This document shows, in pieces, positions 16,359 through 24,406 of a DNA stretch of 64,000 nucleotides. The notes below the pieces were generated by a model. The model had not been told where the DNA came from. It saw only the letters and a program-made list of their open reading frames with translations, and did not search any database. Made by a program: the position numbers and the translations under genes. Positions within the stretch are counted from its first letter, which is position 1. Each line of letters begins with the position of its first letter. The DNA is from Rhodospirillales bacterium. Its GTDB lineage: Bacteria; Pseudomonadota; Alphaproteobacteria; Rhodospirillales; Defluviicoccaceae. The DNA lies in the NCBI GenBank assembly GCA_016710335.1, contig JADJXQ010000007.1:124001-188000 (forward strand), written 5' to 3'.

Positions 16359-17846
16359 TTACGCCGCCTTCTTCTTGGCGGAGATGTCGAGCTGGAACTT
16401 GACCGGTCCGCGGCTCTGTTTGCCGAGGGCGTCGGTGAACTCGCCGTTTACCGGCGATTTCTTCGCGTACGGGCTGGTCAGAATGGCGACATGGCCCCCG
16501 AAGTAAGCAACGGATTCGACGATGTCGGTGCCTTCCAGGAACTTGTTCGCGGCCGTCGCGCAGGGCGGCGTAACCAGATCGTCCTTTATGGCGTAGTTCT
16601 GGTACCACGGCACGTTCAGTTTCGCCAAATCCTTGACGTTGAGCGGCTTGCCGTAAAGCTGCACCGGCAAAGTGCCGTCCTCCCCGATCGGCCGCTGGAA
16701 GGTGGCGGAGCTCATGTTGGCGATGGCGAGCGGCAAGTGCACCCGCTCCTTCAGCAGCCAACGGAAAAGCGCCGCCGGGGTCTTGCCCGGGTTCTTGTCG
16801 GTGGCACGATGCATCGATGCCTGGTCCAGCACTTTGACCAGCGGCTGCTCGCGGTCGATGGCGACGAACCGCATCCCGAGCGACAGCAGATAGCCGTTCG
16901 CCACCTTGTTGCCGCTCGGCAACGTGGTGGTGACGAAATCGTTATGCATGCGCGGCATGCCGGAGATGGCGTTGGAGTAAGTGCCGTCGATGGGCGCGAC
17001 ATTGGTGATGAGCGCGTCGACGACGTCGGTGAGGGTTCCCGACAGAATGTTCATCAGGCAGATGTAGCCGCCCTGGCACGTGCCGTTCAGGGTCACCTTC
17101 TGCCCGTGCTTGTCCTTCAGCTTCTGGCAGATCTCGCGGGTCTGGTCGCAGTCGGTGTCGGGCGTCGTCGTCTGCACCTTCTCGTGCTTCATGATGTCCT
17201 TGACGACGCGCACGTAGGTCGGGATGCCCTCGTTGGCGAAGGCGTGGCTGATGCTCTTGTCCTCGAACGGCAGGAACGCGAGGATGTGCACGCCGAGCAT
17301 GTAGGGCGGCACCATCAGAACCGGCTTCAACGAATCGTCGACCTTGACACCCTTTTTGATCGGCAGGACCTGATACACCATGTAGGTGTCCGTCTCGCAG
17401 AACAACTTGTAGTCGGACGTTTTGAAGTGGAAGCCGAACTCGTCCGCGATCTTCTCGATCTGCTCGCTGAAGTTCGCGACCGATTCCATGACTTCCGCTT
17501 CACGCTTCATGAATTCGGCAAGCGTCTCTCCACCGTTTGTCTTGCCGAAGAGCGTGTTCATGTAGGCGCTTGACGCCTGTTCGACCTGATCGAAAATGAA
17601 GCTGGTCAGTTTTTCCTGGGCGCTCATGATGCCGACCGACAGGAGCGATTGGTTGTGTTGCAGGACTTCGATGGACTCTTTCATCCCGAGAGGGTTGTCC
17701 CGCGACGCCTGGGCGGCAATCTGAGCGGCGATCAGGCAGCTATCGGAGAACTCTACGAATTCGCGGTTGCTTGCCCTGAGGAACGCGGTCCAGTAGCGAA
17801 ACCAGTCCGCCTTGACATCGGGCATTTCTTTCATGAGATCGGTCAT
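16359..17846 (-). CDS. PHA synthase-like alpha/beta hydrolase (PhaC-like)
   Basis: A 495-residue protein with the PhaC/PhaE-type fold. The nucleophile box is NGTCQGGYICL with Cys near 250, where lipases have Ser and PHA synthases have Cys. The Asp in YAIKDDLVTPP (near 420) and His in YFGGHVAILTSP (near 450) complete a triad. VPPYMLGVHILAFLP corresponds to the oxyanion region. At 495 residues it is shorter than classical class I PhaC (about 590), and the N-terminal helical part is divergent, so it belongs to an outlying PhaC-like branch and polymer synthesis is an inference. Start ATG 17846 is preceded by GAGGGA. Confidence 0.8.
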   Translation of the reverse strand: MTDLMKEMPDVKADWFRYWTAFLRASNREFVEFSDSCLIAAQIAAQASRDNPLGMKESIEVLQHNQSLLSVGIMSAQEKLTSFIFDQVEQASSAYMNTLFGKTNGGETLAEFMKREAEVMESVANFSEQIEKIADEFGFHFKTSDYKLFCETDTYMVYQVLPIKKGVKVDDSLKPVLMVPPYMLGVHILAFLPFEDKSISHAFANEGIPTYVRVVKDIMKHEKVQTTTPDTDCDQTREICQKLKDKHGQKVTLNGTCQGGYICLMNILSGTLTDVVDALITNVAPIDGTYSNAISGMPRMHNDFVTTTLPSGNKVANGYLLSLGMRFVAIDREQPLVKVLDQASMHRATDKNPGKTPAALFRWLLKERVHLPLAIANMSSATFQRPIGEDGTLPVQLYGKPLNVKDLAKLNVPWYQNYAIKDDLVTPPCATAANKFLEGTDIVESVAYFGGHVAILTSPYAKKSPVNGEFTDALGKQSRGPVKFQLDISAKKKAA

Positions 17847-18057
17847 ATCAAGTCCCTCAATGGTTGGTTGCGCAGCTCCCATGCTGCTCTCGATCCCCCA
17901 GAAATCACTCCTTGCAGTAGTCCCAGGTAGTTTCCGGGAACCTTACAAAGTCTGCGGACAATGCCATGCTCTGGAGAACACGCCGGCGCGGATTGGCCCT
18001 GTGGAACTGGCACAACATTACGCTGTCTCGATGAACCGATACTGTATATTGAATTTT

Positions 18058-18090
18058 GCTGCATTGCAATAAGGCGCGCTGCCGCGCAAT
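18058..18090. promoter_or_regulatory. Candidate PhaR-type operator
   Basis: GCTGCATTGCAAT followed by GCGCTGCCGCGCAATAGCGC is rich in TGC/GCA half-sites like those bound by the PHA-responsive repressor PhaR. It lies about 210 bases upstream of the PhaC-like start. Weak, pattern-based call. Confidence 0.3.
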
Positions 18091-18246
18091 AGCGCAAACC
18101 ACCTATGCGCCCGCTGCATAGGAAATTTTATTTCAGCCTCCGCGCCGCGGCGCATGGATCCTCCTGACACACGATCTGCGGGCGCGCGAACCAAGCCCGG
18201 GAGTCGCAGCGGCCGGACGTTGCAAGAGTCGCGGGAAGCGCCACAT

Positions 18247-18273
18247 TTGTATCGCGCTACCGCAATCTATAAT
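18247..18273 (+). promoter_or_regulatory. Candidate sigma-70 promoter of the sugar transferase
   Basis: TTGTAT and TATAAT are separated by 15 bases, slightly short of the optimal 17. If used, the transcript has a leader of about 320 bases. Confidence 0.3.
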
Positions 18274-18605
18274 TGCAGTTGCCGGTTCCGTGCTACTGTG
18301 GTAGACATGTACAAGCATGATGGGGTTGTCGTCATGCGGTGGCTTATTGCGATGCAGCGCGCGCATCTTCTTGTGTCGAAGCATCGCTTCATGTGTTGCC
18401 GTACATGCAACCGGCGACGGCCTCGTGGGACAAGAGGAAAACCAGGGGACACGCGAACACCTTCGTAGTGCTGTCACTCGAGTCCGGCGGGCACGGACAA
18501 CGCGAGCAGTTGGCTGTGAGCGGTGATGCGAGCCGGGGCCGCGTTGTTGCGCGGTTGCACGATGATGTAGGTGGCAAGTTCGGCGAGAAAAACAGTGTAG
18601 TCAAA

Positions 18606-19994
18606 ATGAGAAAAAGCCTCAGAATGTATCGCTTATCTCCGGCTCATGTACTGCTTGTCATGGAAGCAGTATTTCTCTATTTGTTGGTGAGCTATATCTC
18701 GGCGGATAACCTCTCTGGTTCGTTTTACCCCGATGGCTTTCTGTCGACCCAGCTTCCGGTGTCTATCGCATTCGTCGGGATAATAATCGCGATGAATTTC
18801 GCGCTCGGGCTTTATGACTATCGGCACTTCTCTCATTTCCGAGATTTACTTCTGCGGGCGAGCGTCGTTCTGGTTGTTGCGGCCCTTGCGGCCACGGTAA
18901 TGCTCAGTTTGTCCCCCGATATCGAGACTTGGCGCGCAGAGATTCTCATCGGATTTCCTGCCGTGTTCGTGGCGATGATCACGACCCGGTGGGCGTTCCT
19001 GCAAATTTCCAGGGCGAGCTACCTAAAGCGTCGCATTCTGGTTGTCGGGGTCGGTGACCGGGCAAAACGGATCGAGAGCTTGGAGCGGGCAGCCCGAGGC
19101 AACCGCTTCGTATGTTCCGGCTTTATCGACGTTGGCGACCAGGACGCGAAGGTCTCCCAGGAGCTTATCGTCGGGCACCTGAACTCCATGGTCGATTGGG
19201 TGCGCTCGAACGAAATCGATGAAATTGTCGTCGCTCCCGATGATCGTCGGGGCCGGCTGCCGTTGCCGTCATTGATCGACTGCCGGCTCAGCGGCACGCC
19301 GGTCATCGACCATCAGCGGTTCTGGGAACGTGAGACCAAACGCGTCGATCTCGCGGCGCTCAAGCCGGACTGGTTCGTCTACTCGGAAGGGTTCGCCAAC
19401 GGGAACCTGCAGCGATGGGCCAAACGAGCCTTCGACCTGGCGCTCAGTGCGTTCATGCTGGTGCTCCTCAGCCCCGTGCTGATCGTGACGGCTGCCGCCA
19501 TCTATCTGGAGGACGGGGGAGCGGCGCTGTATCGGCAGGAGCGGGTCGGCTTTCGCGGGCGCCGCTTCACGCTTCTGAAGATGCGCAGCATGCGCATCGA
19601 CGCGGAGCGCGACGGCGTGCCGAAATGGGCGGACCAGAACGACAATCGCGTCACCCTGGTGGGCGCATTGATCCGCAAGACCCGCATCGACGAACTGCCG
19701 CAGCTCTTCAATGTGCTCAGGGGCGACATGAGCCTGGTCGGACCGCGCCCCGAACGGCCGTATTTCGTCGATTCGCTCAAGCAGCTCATTCCGTATTACG
19801 AGCTTAGGCATTGCGTGAAGCCGGGCGTGGCAGGATGGGCTCAACTCAACTATCCCTATGGTGCGTCGATCGAGGACGCGTGGCAAAAGCTTGAGTACGA
19901 TCTGTATTACATTAAAAACAACAACGTGTTCTGGGACTTCCTCATTCTCCTGCAAACCGTGCGGGTGGTCGTCTGGCCCAAGGGCGTGCGGTAG
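18606..19994 (+). CDS. Undecaprenyl-phosphate sugar phosphotransferase
   Basis: A 462-residue initiating glycosyltransferase of exopolysaccharide synthesis. The N-terminal part has four membrane helices (LLVMEAVFLYLLVSYIS; VSIAFVGIIIAMNFALGLY; LLRASVVLVVAALAATVML; FPAVFVAMITTRWAF). A nucleotide-binding-like domain follows (RRILVVGVGDRAKRI). The C-terminal bacterial sugar-transferase domain carries KRAFDLALSAF, RQERVGFRGRRFTLLKMRSM and LRGDMSLVGPRPERP. It most resembles the TIGR03013/EpsB group linked to PEP-CTERM systems. No polysaccharide genes adjoin it, so it is an orphan here. ATG 18606 chosen; ATG 18624 is possible. Confidence 0.9.
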   Translation: MRKSLRMYRLSPAHVLLVMEAVFLYLLVSYISADNLSGSFYPDGFLSTQLPVSIAFVGIIIAMNFALGLYDYRHFSHFRDLLLRASVVLVVAALAATVMLSLSPDIETWRAEILIGFPAVFVAMITTRWAFLQISRASYLKRRILVVGVGDRAKRIESLERAARGNRFVCSGFIDVGDQDAKVSQELIVGHLNSMVDWVRSNEIDEIVVAPDDRRGRLPLPSLIDCRLSGTPVIDHQRFWERETKRVDLAALKPDWFVYSEGFANGNLQRWAKRAFDLALSAFMLVLLSPVLIVTAAAIYLEDGGAALYRQERVGFRGRRFTLLKMRSMRIDAERDGVPKWADQNDNRVTLVGALIRKTRIDELPQLFNVLRGDMSLVGPRPERPYFVDSLKQLIPYYELRHCVKPGVAGWAQLNYPYGASIEDAWQKLEYDLYYIKNNNVFWDFLILLQTVRVVVWPKGVR

Positions 19995-20056
19995 CGCATC
20001 CAGCGTCAGCCTGGCCCCAACGGGAGGTCGCAGTTCCTCGTCTGGAGCGGCTAAGT

Positions 20057-20106
20057 CTTCATGCAAAAAAAAGAAAGCGCCCGGTCAGGGGGGTGAACCG
20101 GGCGCT
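20057..20106 (-). terminator. Leftward intrinsic terminator without an assigned gene
   Basis: AGCGCCCGGT (20077-20086 region) pairs with ACCGGGCGCT (to 20106). Read on the minus strand the hairpin is followed by TTTCTTTTTTTT, a textbook intrinsic terminator. On the plus strand it is preceded by the A-run and has no T-run, so it does not obviously serve the sugar transferase gene. Confidence 0.75.
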
Positions 20107-20301
20107 AGCTTCCCTCGCGGAAGCGCGGATGGCAGGGGAACCATCCGGGAGCGGACTGCACCTGAAGCGCGAACCACTCTCACCCTCAGATGAGAGGCGC
20201 TGGGACGGGCCACCAATGTCCATCGCGCAACGCTGCTCTGCGCAAACTGCATACATTCGGCTATGGCCTCGCGAAGCTGAGCCACACTGCCGCCGTAGAT
20301 G

Positions 20302-20333
20302 TTGACGATCGCGACGTTTCGACTATTGTCGAA
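20302..20333 (+). promoter_or_regulatory. arsR promoter with overlapping ArsR operator
   Basis: TTGACG at 20302-20307 and TATTGT at 20324-20329 are separated by 16 bases, placing transcription initiation at about 20336, the first base of the arsR ATG. A perfect inverted repeat TTCGAC-TATT-GTCGAA (20318-20333) covers the -10 box, the expected position for ArsR autorepression. Confidence 0.65.
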
Positions 20334-20335
20334 GC

Positions 20336-20635
20336 ATGGTTAGCCGACACGCAATCGACGCCGAGGCTGCAATGGCGCAGGAGCATCGGCGGGCAGTGTT
20401 CCCCTTGCTGGTGCAGCAAGGCCCTGAGGGCTTTACTGCCGGTGAAATCGCCGAGCGGGTGGAAGGTCCGGCATCGGGCCTGTCCCTCCATCTCGCCCAT
20501 CTCGAACGGGTCCACATGCTGCGGTCATGGCGCGTCCGGCGCAACGGCCTGTTCGCCGTGAGTGCCGAGGGTTGGCGGCGGCTGCTCGGCTTTCTGATCG
20601 ACGAGTACTGCCAAGAACATCGGGAGATCTGCTGA
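20336..20635 (+). CDS. arsR: ArsR-family arsenic-responsive repressor
   Basis: A 99-residue winged-helix repressor. MVSRHAIDAEAAMAQEHRRAVFPLLVQ aligns end to end with the N-terminus of plasmid-type ArsR proteins, supporting ATG 20336 although no ribosome-binding site can precede it. The recognition helix is GEIAERVEGPASGLSLHLAHLER. The arsenic-binding cysteines of classical ELCVCDL are absent; the only cysteines are near the C-terminus (DEYCQEHREIC), so the metalloid site is probably of the C-terminal type. It heads the arsRC-acr3 operon. Confidence 0.9.
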   Translation: MVSRHAIDAEAAMAQEHRRAVFPLLVQQGPEGFTAGEIAERVEGPASGLSLHLAHLERVHMLRSWRVRRNGLFAVSAEGWRRLLGFLIDEYCQEHREIC

Positions 20636-20655
20636 ATGGAAGCGGAGAACTCGCC

Positions 20656-21066
20656 GTGACGGTCACGATCTATCACAACCCCGACTGCGGGACCTCCCGC
20701 AACGTGCTGGCAATGATCCGCAACTCCGGGGAGGAGCCGGAGGTAATCGAGTACCTGAAGACGCCGCCGAGCCGGAATGCGCTCGTCGCGTTGCTCCGCC
20801 GGATGGGGATCCCGCCGCGCGACCTGTTGCGCCGCAAGGGCACGCCCTACGACGCATTGGGCCTGGATGACGCCAAGTGGAGCAACGAGCAGTTGATCGA
20901 TTTCATGGTTAAGCATCCGATCCTGATCAATCGCCCGATCGTCGTGACGCCGCTCGGAGTCAAGCTGTGCCGGCCGTCGGAGGCGTCCTCGACATCCTGC
21001 CGAGCCCGCAGCAGAAACTATTCACCAAGGAAGACGGCACACCCGTTGCAGTTTAGAGCATGGTGA
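20656..21066 (+). pseudogene. arsC: Glutaredoxin-dependent arsenate reductase, frameshifted near C-terminus
   Basis: The first about 110 codons encode a complete ArsC core: HNPDCGTSRN with catalytic Cys11, the anion-binding Arg of RRKGTPY, NRPIVVTPLG and LCRPSE. After codon 110 the frame changes. Reading one base later gives VLDILPSPQQKLFTKEDGTP and a stop at 21056, which is the normal ArsC tail. One G missing near 20984 explains it. As written, the protein has an aberrant tail ending at 21066. All three arginines needed for catalysis are upstream of the shift, so some activity may remain. GTG start at 20656; acr3 follows immediately. Confidence 0.88.
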
Positions 21067-21073
21067 GATTCTC

Positions 21074-22171
21074 ATGACCGCCGAAGACATCGCCGTTTCC
21101 GCCGAAGCCGCCATTGGCAACAGGGCCGATCGCGCCGCCCTCGGAGTTTTCGAACGCTATCTGACTCTCTGGGTGGCGCTCTGCATTGTCGCGGGAATCG
21201 CGCTCGGGCACTGGTTTCCCGCTCTTTTCCAGACCATCGGCCGGATCGAGACTGCGCAAGTCAACCTGCCGGTGGCCGTACTGATCTGGCTGATGATCAT
21301 TCCGATGCTGCTGAAGATCGACGTCGGGGCGCTGCACCGGGTCAAGGAGCATTGGCGCGGCATGGGCGTCACCCTGTTCATCAACTGGGCGGTCAAGCCC
21401 TTCTCGATGGCGTTGCTCGGCTGGCTCTTTGTCGGCTGGCTGTTCCGGCCATGGCTGCCGGCGGACCAGATCGAGAGCTACATTGCCGGGCTGATCATCC
21501 TCGCCGCCGCGCCTTGCACGGCGATGGTGTTCGTCTGGTCCAACCTCTGCGACGGCGAACCGCACTTCACCTTGAGCCAGGTTGCCCTCAACGACACCAT
21601 CATGGTGTTCGCCTTCGCCCCCATCGTCGGCCTGCTGCTCGGCCTCTCCGCCATCGTCGTCCCGTGGGATACGCTGGTGATCTCGGTGGTGCTGTTCATC
21701 GTAATCCCGGTGATCGTCGCGCAGCTCTGGCGGAGGGCGTTGCTCGCGCGCAGCGAGGCGGCGCTGCAGACGACGATGGCGCGGTTGCACCCGGTCTCGC
21801 TGGTCGCATTACTCGCGACCCTTGTGCTGCTGTTCGGCTTCCAGGGCGAGCAGATCCTGGCGCAGCCGCTCATCATTGTGCTGTTGGCGATCCCGATCCT
21901 GATCCAGGTCTATTTCAACTCAGGCCTCGCCTATGTGCTCAACCGGAGCCTGGGCGTCGCCCACTGTGTCGCCGCGCCATCGGCGCTGATCGGCGCGTCG
22001 AATTTCTTCGAGCTTGCCGTCGCCACCGCCATCGTCCTGTTCGGCTTCAACTCCGGCGCGGCGCTGGCGACCGTCGTCGGGGTCCTGGTGGAGGTGCCGG
22101 TGATGCTCTCCGTGGTCCGCATCACCATGGCGACGAAGGCGTGGTATGAACGCCGGCCGCAATCCGCCTAA
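21074..22171 (+). CDS. acr3: ACR3-family arsenite efflux permease
   Basis: A 365-residue integral membrane protein with ten predicted hydrophobic helices. The family-specific segment AAPCTAMVFVWSNLCDG contains the conserved Cys required for arsenite transport. PVAVLIWLMIIPMLLKID near the N-terminus and SNFFELAVATAIVLFGFNSGAA near the C-terminus are typical of ACR3, and the protein is not ArsB. It exports As(III) using the proton motive force. The stop overlaps the convergent gene at 22168 by 4 bases. Confidence 0.95.
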   Translation: MTAEDIAVSAEAAIGNRADRAALGVFERYLTLWVALCIVAGIALGHWFPALFQTIGRIETAQVNLPVAVLIWLMIIPMLLKIDVGALHRVKEHWRGMGVTLFINWAVKPFSMALLGWLFVGWLFRPWLPADQIESYIAGLIILAAAPCTAMVFVWSNLCDGEPHFTLSQVALNDTIMVFAFAPIVGLLLGLSAIVVPWDTLVISVVLFIVIPVIVAQLWRRALLARSEAALQTTMARLHPVSLVALLATLVLLFGFQGEQILAQPLIIVLLAIPILIQVYFNSGLAYVLNRSLGVAHCVAAPSALIGASNFFELAVATAIVLFGFNSGAALATVVGVLVEVPVMLSVVRITMATKAWYERRPQSA

Positions 22172-22452
22172 TCCCGCTCCACGGCCTCCAGGATCCCGTC
22201 GGGGCCGTCGGCCGGATGGACGGTGTCGCGGCTGGATACCACCCGGTAGAGCTTCTCGTCCTTGAACCCGCTGCCGAGGTGCGGGTGCTCATGGCCCTGC
22301 TCGAGAGCCCGCTCCGGCGTGTCGAGCGTCCCGGCTAAAACCCGGGCGAAGGCTGCGGAAGGTGCCCGCACGACGACCCGCTGCCATTGTCTGCGGGCTT
22401 GCCAACGCGGATCGTCCGGGTCCGCGACCGGTTCAATAATCCATGACGGCAT
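22168..22452 (-). CDS. Hypothetical protein, 94 residues
   Basis: Soluble protein beginning MPSWIIEPVADPDDPRWQ, with WQRVVVRAPSAAFARVLAG in the middle and no transmembrane or signal segment. No family recognised. The repeated Trp/Arg/acidic pattern and full-length open frame support a real gene. It overlaps acr3 by 4 bases tail to tail and lies 27 bases downstream of the lipoprotein gene, with which it may be cotranscribed. Confidence 0.65.
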   Translation of the reverse strand: MPSWIIEPVADPDDPRWQARRQWQRVVVRAPSAAFARVLAGTLDTPERALEQGHEHPHLGSGFKDEKLYRVVSSRDTVHPADGPDGILEAVERD

Positions 22453-22479
22453 GACACACCTCGCACGCGGCCGGCACGG

Positions 22480-22752
22480 TCACTTCGCCTTCTTGCCGCT
22501 CTGGTAGCCTTGGTTGTAGGCGTCCTTCTCGGCGTCCTTGTGCTTACCGTAAAGGTAGCCGCCGCCGGCCCCGACCGCGCCCCCGATCGCCGCGCCCATC
22601 GCCGCATTCCCGGCGATGGCGCCGATCAATGCACCGCCGGCAGCCCCGCCAGCGCCGCCCGAGACGGTTCGCTGCTGCGTCTCGCTCATCCCGGCGCACC
22701 CTCCGGCCAACACGGCCGCGCCCATAACACCGGCCAACAACAACGTCCGCAT
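22480..22752 (-). CDS. Glycine-zipper lipoprotein
   Basis: A 90-residue precursor with a lipoprotein signal (MRTLLLAGVMGAAVLAGGC; lipobox LAGGC, lipidated Cys19). The mature part is a glycine-zipper helix (GGAGGAAGGALIGAIAG, AAIGGAVGAGGGYLYG) and a charged tail (KHKDAEKDAYNQGYQSG). This architecture is common in small envelope-stress proteins (YMGG/OmpA-like glycine zipper). Location: outer or inner membrane, periplasmic side. Start set at ATG 22752 by the signal peptide. Confidence 0.85.
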   Translation of the reverse strand: MRTLLLAGVMGAAVLAGGCAGMSETQQRTVSGGAGGAAGGALIGAIAGNAAMGAAIGGAVGAGGGYLYGKHKDAEKDAYNQGYQSGKKAK

Positions 22753-22949
22753 CGTCGCAATTCCTCCACGTTCAGAGCCGCCGCCGGTGGCCCACGCGCC
22801 TCGCCCGGACCACTCTGCTTCTTCACTCAGCATACACCATTCGGCCGCCATTGCGAACGGTCGCGCAGCAGGCGCGCGGCAACCGAGCCTGTCGCGGGCG
22901 CTTACTTCGTCGGCGCCGCCTCCTGGCAATGATGGGGTGGGTGGCGCGG

Positions 22950-24383
22950 CTAATACCGATAGAGTTCCGACTTGAACGGTCCCTCGGGGGGAACGCCGAT
23001 GTACTCGGCCTGCTTGGGAGTGAGGCGGGAGAGGGTCATGCCGAGCTTGTCGAGATGCAGGCGGGCGACCTTCTCATCCAGGTGCTTCGGCAGGATATAC
23101 ACGTCGTTCTTGTAAGCGTCGCCCTTGCTCCACAGCTCGATCTGCGCCAGCACCTGGTTGGTGAAGCTGGCGGACATCACGAAGCTCGGATGGCCGGTGG
23201 CGTTGCCGAGGTTGACGAGCCGCCCCTCGGAGAGCAGGATCATGCGCTTGCCGTCGGGGAACTCGATCAGATCCACCTGCGGCTTGACGTTGGTCCAGCG
23301 GAAGTTGCGGAGCGACGCGATCTGGATCTCATTGTCGAAGTGGCCGATGTTGCCGACGATCGCCATGTCCTTGAACATGCGCATGTGCTCGAGGGTCACC
23401 ACGTCGCAGTTGCCGGTGGCGGTGATGACGATGTCGGCCCGCGGCGCTGCGTCTTCCAGGGTCACCACCTCGAAGCCGTCCATCGCCGCCTGCAGGGCAC
23501 AGATCGGGTCGACCTCGGTCACCTGCACCATGGCGCCGGCGCCCCGCAGCGACTGGGCCGAGCCCTTGCCGACGTCACCGTAGCCGCAGACGATTGCGCG
23601 CTTGCCGGCCAGCATCACGTCGGTCGCCCGGCGGATGCCGTCGACCAGGCTCTCGCGGCAGCCGTACTTGTTGTCGAACTTGGACTTGGTGACCGAGTCG
23701 TTGACGTTGATTGCCGGGAACGGCAGCTCGCCCCGGTCCCGCAACTGATAAAGGCGATGAACGCCGGTGGTGGTTTCCTCGGTGACGCCGCGGATCGAGT
23801 CCCGCATCTTCGTGAACCAGCCTGGCGAAGCCGCCATGCGCCGGCGGATCTGCGCGTAGAGCGCCTCCTCTTCCTCGGACGCCGGAGACGCCAGCACCGA
23901 TCCGTCCGCTTCGGCGCGGGCGCCGAGCAGGATGTAGAGGGTCGCGTCGCCACCGTCGTCGAGGATCATGTTGGCGGTGTTGCTGTCGGGCCAGTGGAAA
24001 ATGCGGTCGGCGTAGTCCCAGTACTCCTCCAGGGTTTCGCCCTTGACTGCAAACACCGGCGTGCCTCTTGCGGCAATGGCAGCAGCGGCGTGGTCCTGTG
24101 TCGAAAAAATGTTGCAGGACGCCCACCGGACCTCGGCGCCGAGGGCCTGCAGGGTCTCGATCAACACCGCAGTCTGAATGGTCATGTGCAAGGAGCCGGC
24201 AATGCGGGCGCCGACGAGCGGTTTCCCCCCGCCGAACTCCTCGCGGCAGGCCATCAGGCCGGGCATCTCGGTTTCGGCTATGTCGATCTCCTTCCGCCCC
24301 CAATCGGCGAGGGAGAGGTCCTTGACCACGAAGTCGGTGAAGGGCGCGCCGTTGGGTTCCGCGTGTCGGTTCATTCTGTCCAT
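22950..24383 (-). CDS. ahcY: S-adenosylhomocysteine hydrolase
   Basis: A 477-residue NAD-dependent enzyme splitting SAH into adenosine and homocysteine, removing the product inhibitor of methyltransferases. Motifs: ARIAGSLHMTIQTAVLIETL near the N-terminus, NVNDSVTKSKFDNKYG (substrate Lys/Asp), the Rossmann GYGDVGKGSAQSLRG, and GNIGHFDNEI. The C-terminal KSELYRY matches the family end, whose Lys and Tyr close over NAD of the neighbouring subunit. It is 23 bases after the permease pair; no riboswitch fits in that gap. Confidence 0.98.
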   Translation of the reverse strand: MDRMNRHAEPNGAPFTDFVVKDLSLADWGRKEIDIAETEMPGLMACREEFGGGKPLVGARIAGSLHMTIQTAVLIETLQALGAEVRWASCNIFSTQDHAAAAIAARGTPVFAVKGETLEEYWDYADRIFHWPDSNTANMILDDGGDATLYILLGARAEADGSVLASPASEEEEALYAQIRRRMAASPGWFTKMRDSIRGVTEETTTGVHRLYQLRDRGELPFPAINVNDSVTKSKFDNKYGCRESLVDGIRRATDVMLAGKRAIVCGYGDVGKGSAQSLRGAGAMVQVTEVDPICALQAAMDGFEVVTLEDAAPRADIVITATGNCDVVTLEHMRMFKDMAIVGNIGHFDNEIQIASLRNFRWTNVKPQVDLIEFPDGKRMILLSEGRLVNLGNATGHPSFVMSASFTNQVLAQIELWSKGDAYKNDVYILPKHLDEKVARLHLDKLGMTLSRLTPKQAEYIGVPPEGPFKSELYRY

Positions 24384-24406
24384 CCTCGGTTGACTCGCAG
24401 CACGCC

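Larger units (their letters stand above)
17847..18605. other. 759-bp intergenic region
   Basis: Between the leftward PhaC-like gene and the rightward sugar transferase. I see no convincing gene: the open frames here are short and have no recognisable content. Two candidate regulatory sites, listed separately, are the only structure found. Confidence 0.6.
19995..20335. other. 341-bp intergenic region before arsR
   Basis: No protein gene is supported. It contains a leftward rho-independent terminator (20057-20106) and, at its right end, the arsR promoter and operator. The roughly 200 bases between them could specify a short leftward RNA. Confidence 0.6.

Noticed and set aside
16566..16591. GTAACC followed 16 bases later by CGTA within the PhaC-like gene.
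   Set aside because: The -10 element deviates and the site lies inside an oppositely oriented gene.
18154..18468. 104-codon frame upstream of the sugar transferase.
   Set aside because: Arg/Cys-rich composition typical of non-coding frames, with no ribosome-binding site or conserved motif.
24384..24406. Possible SAH riboswitch before ahcY.
   Set aside because: The gap to the upstream permease gene is only 23 bases, too short for the aptamer.
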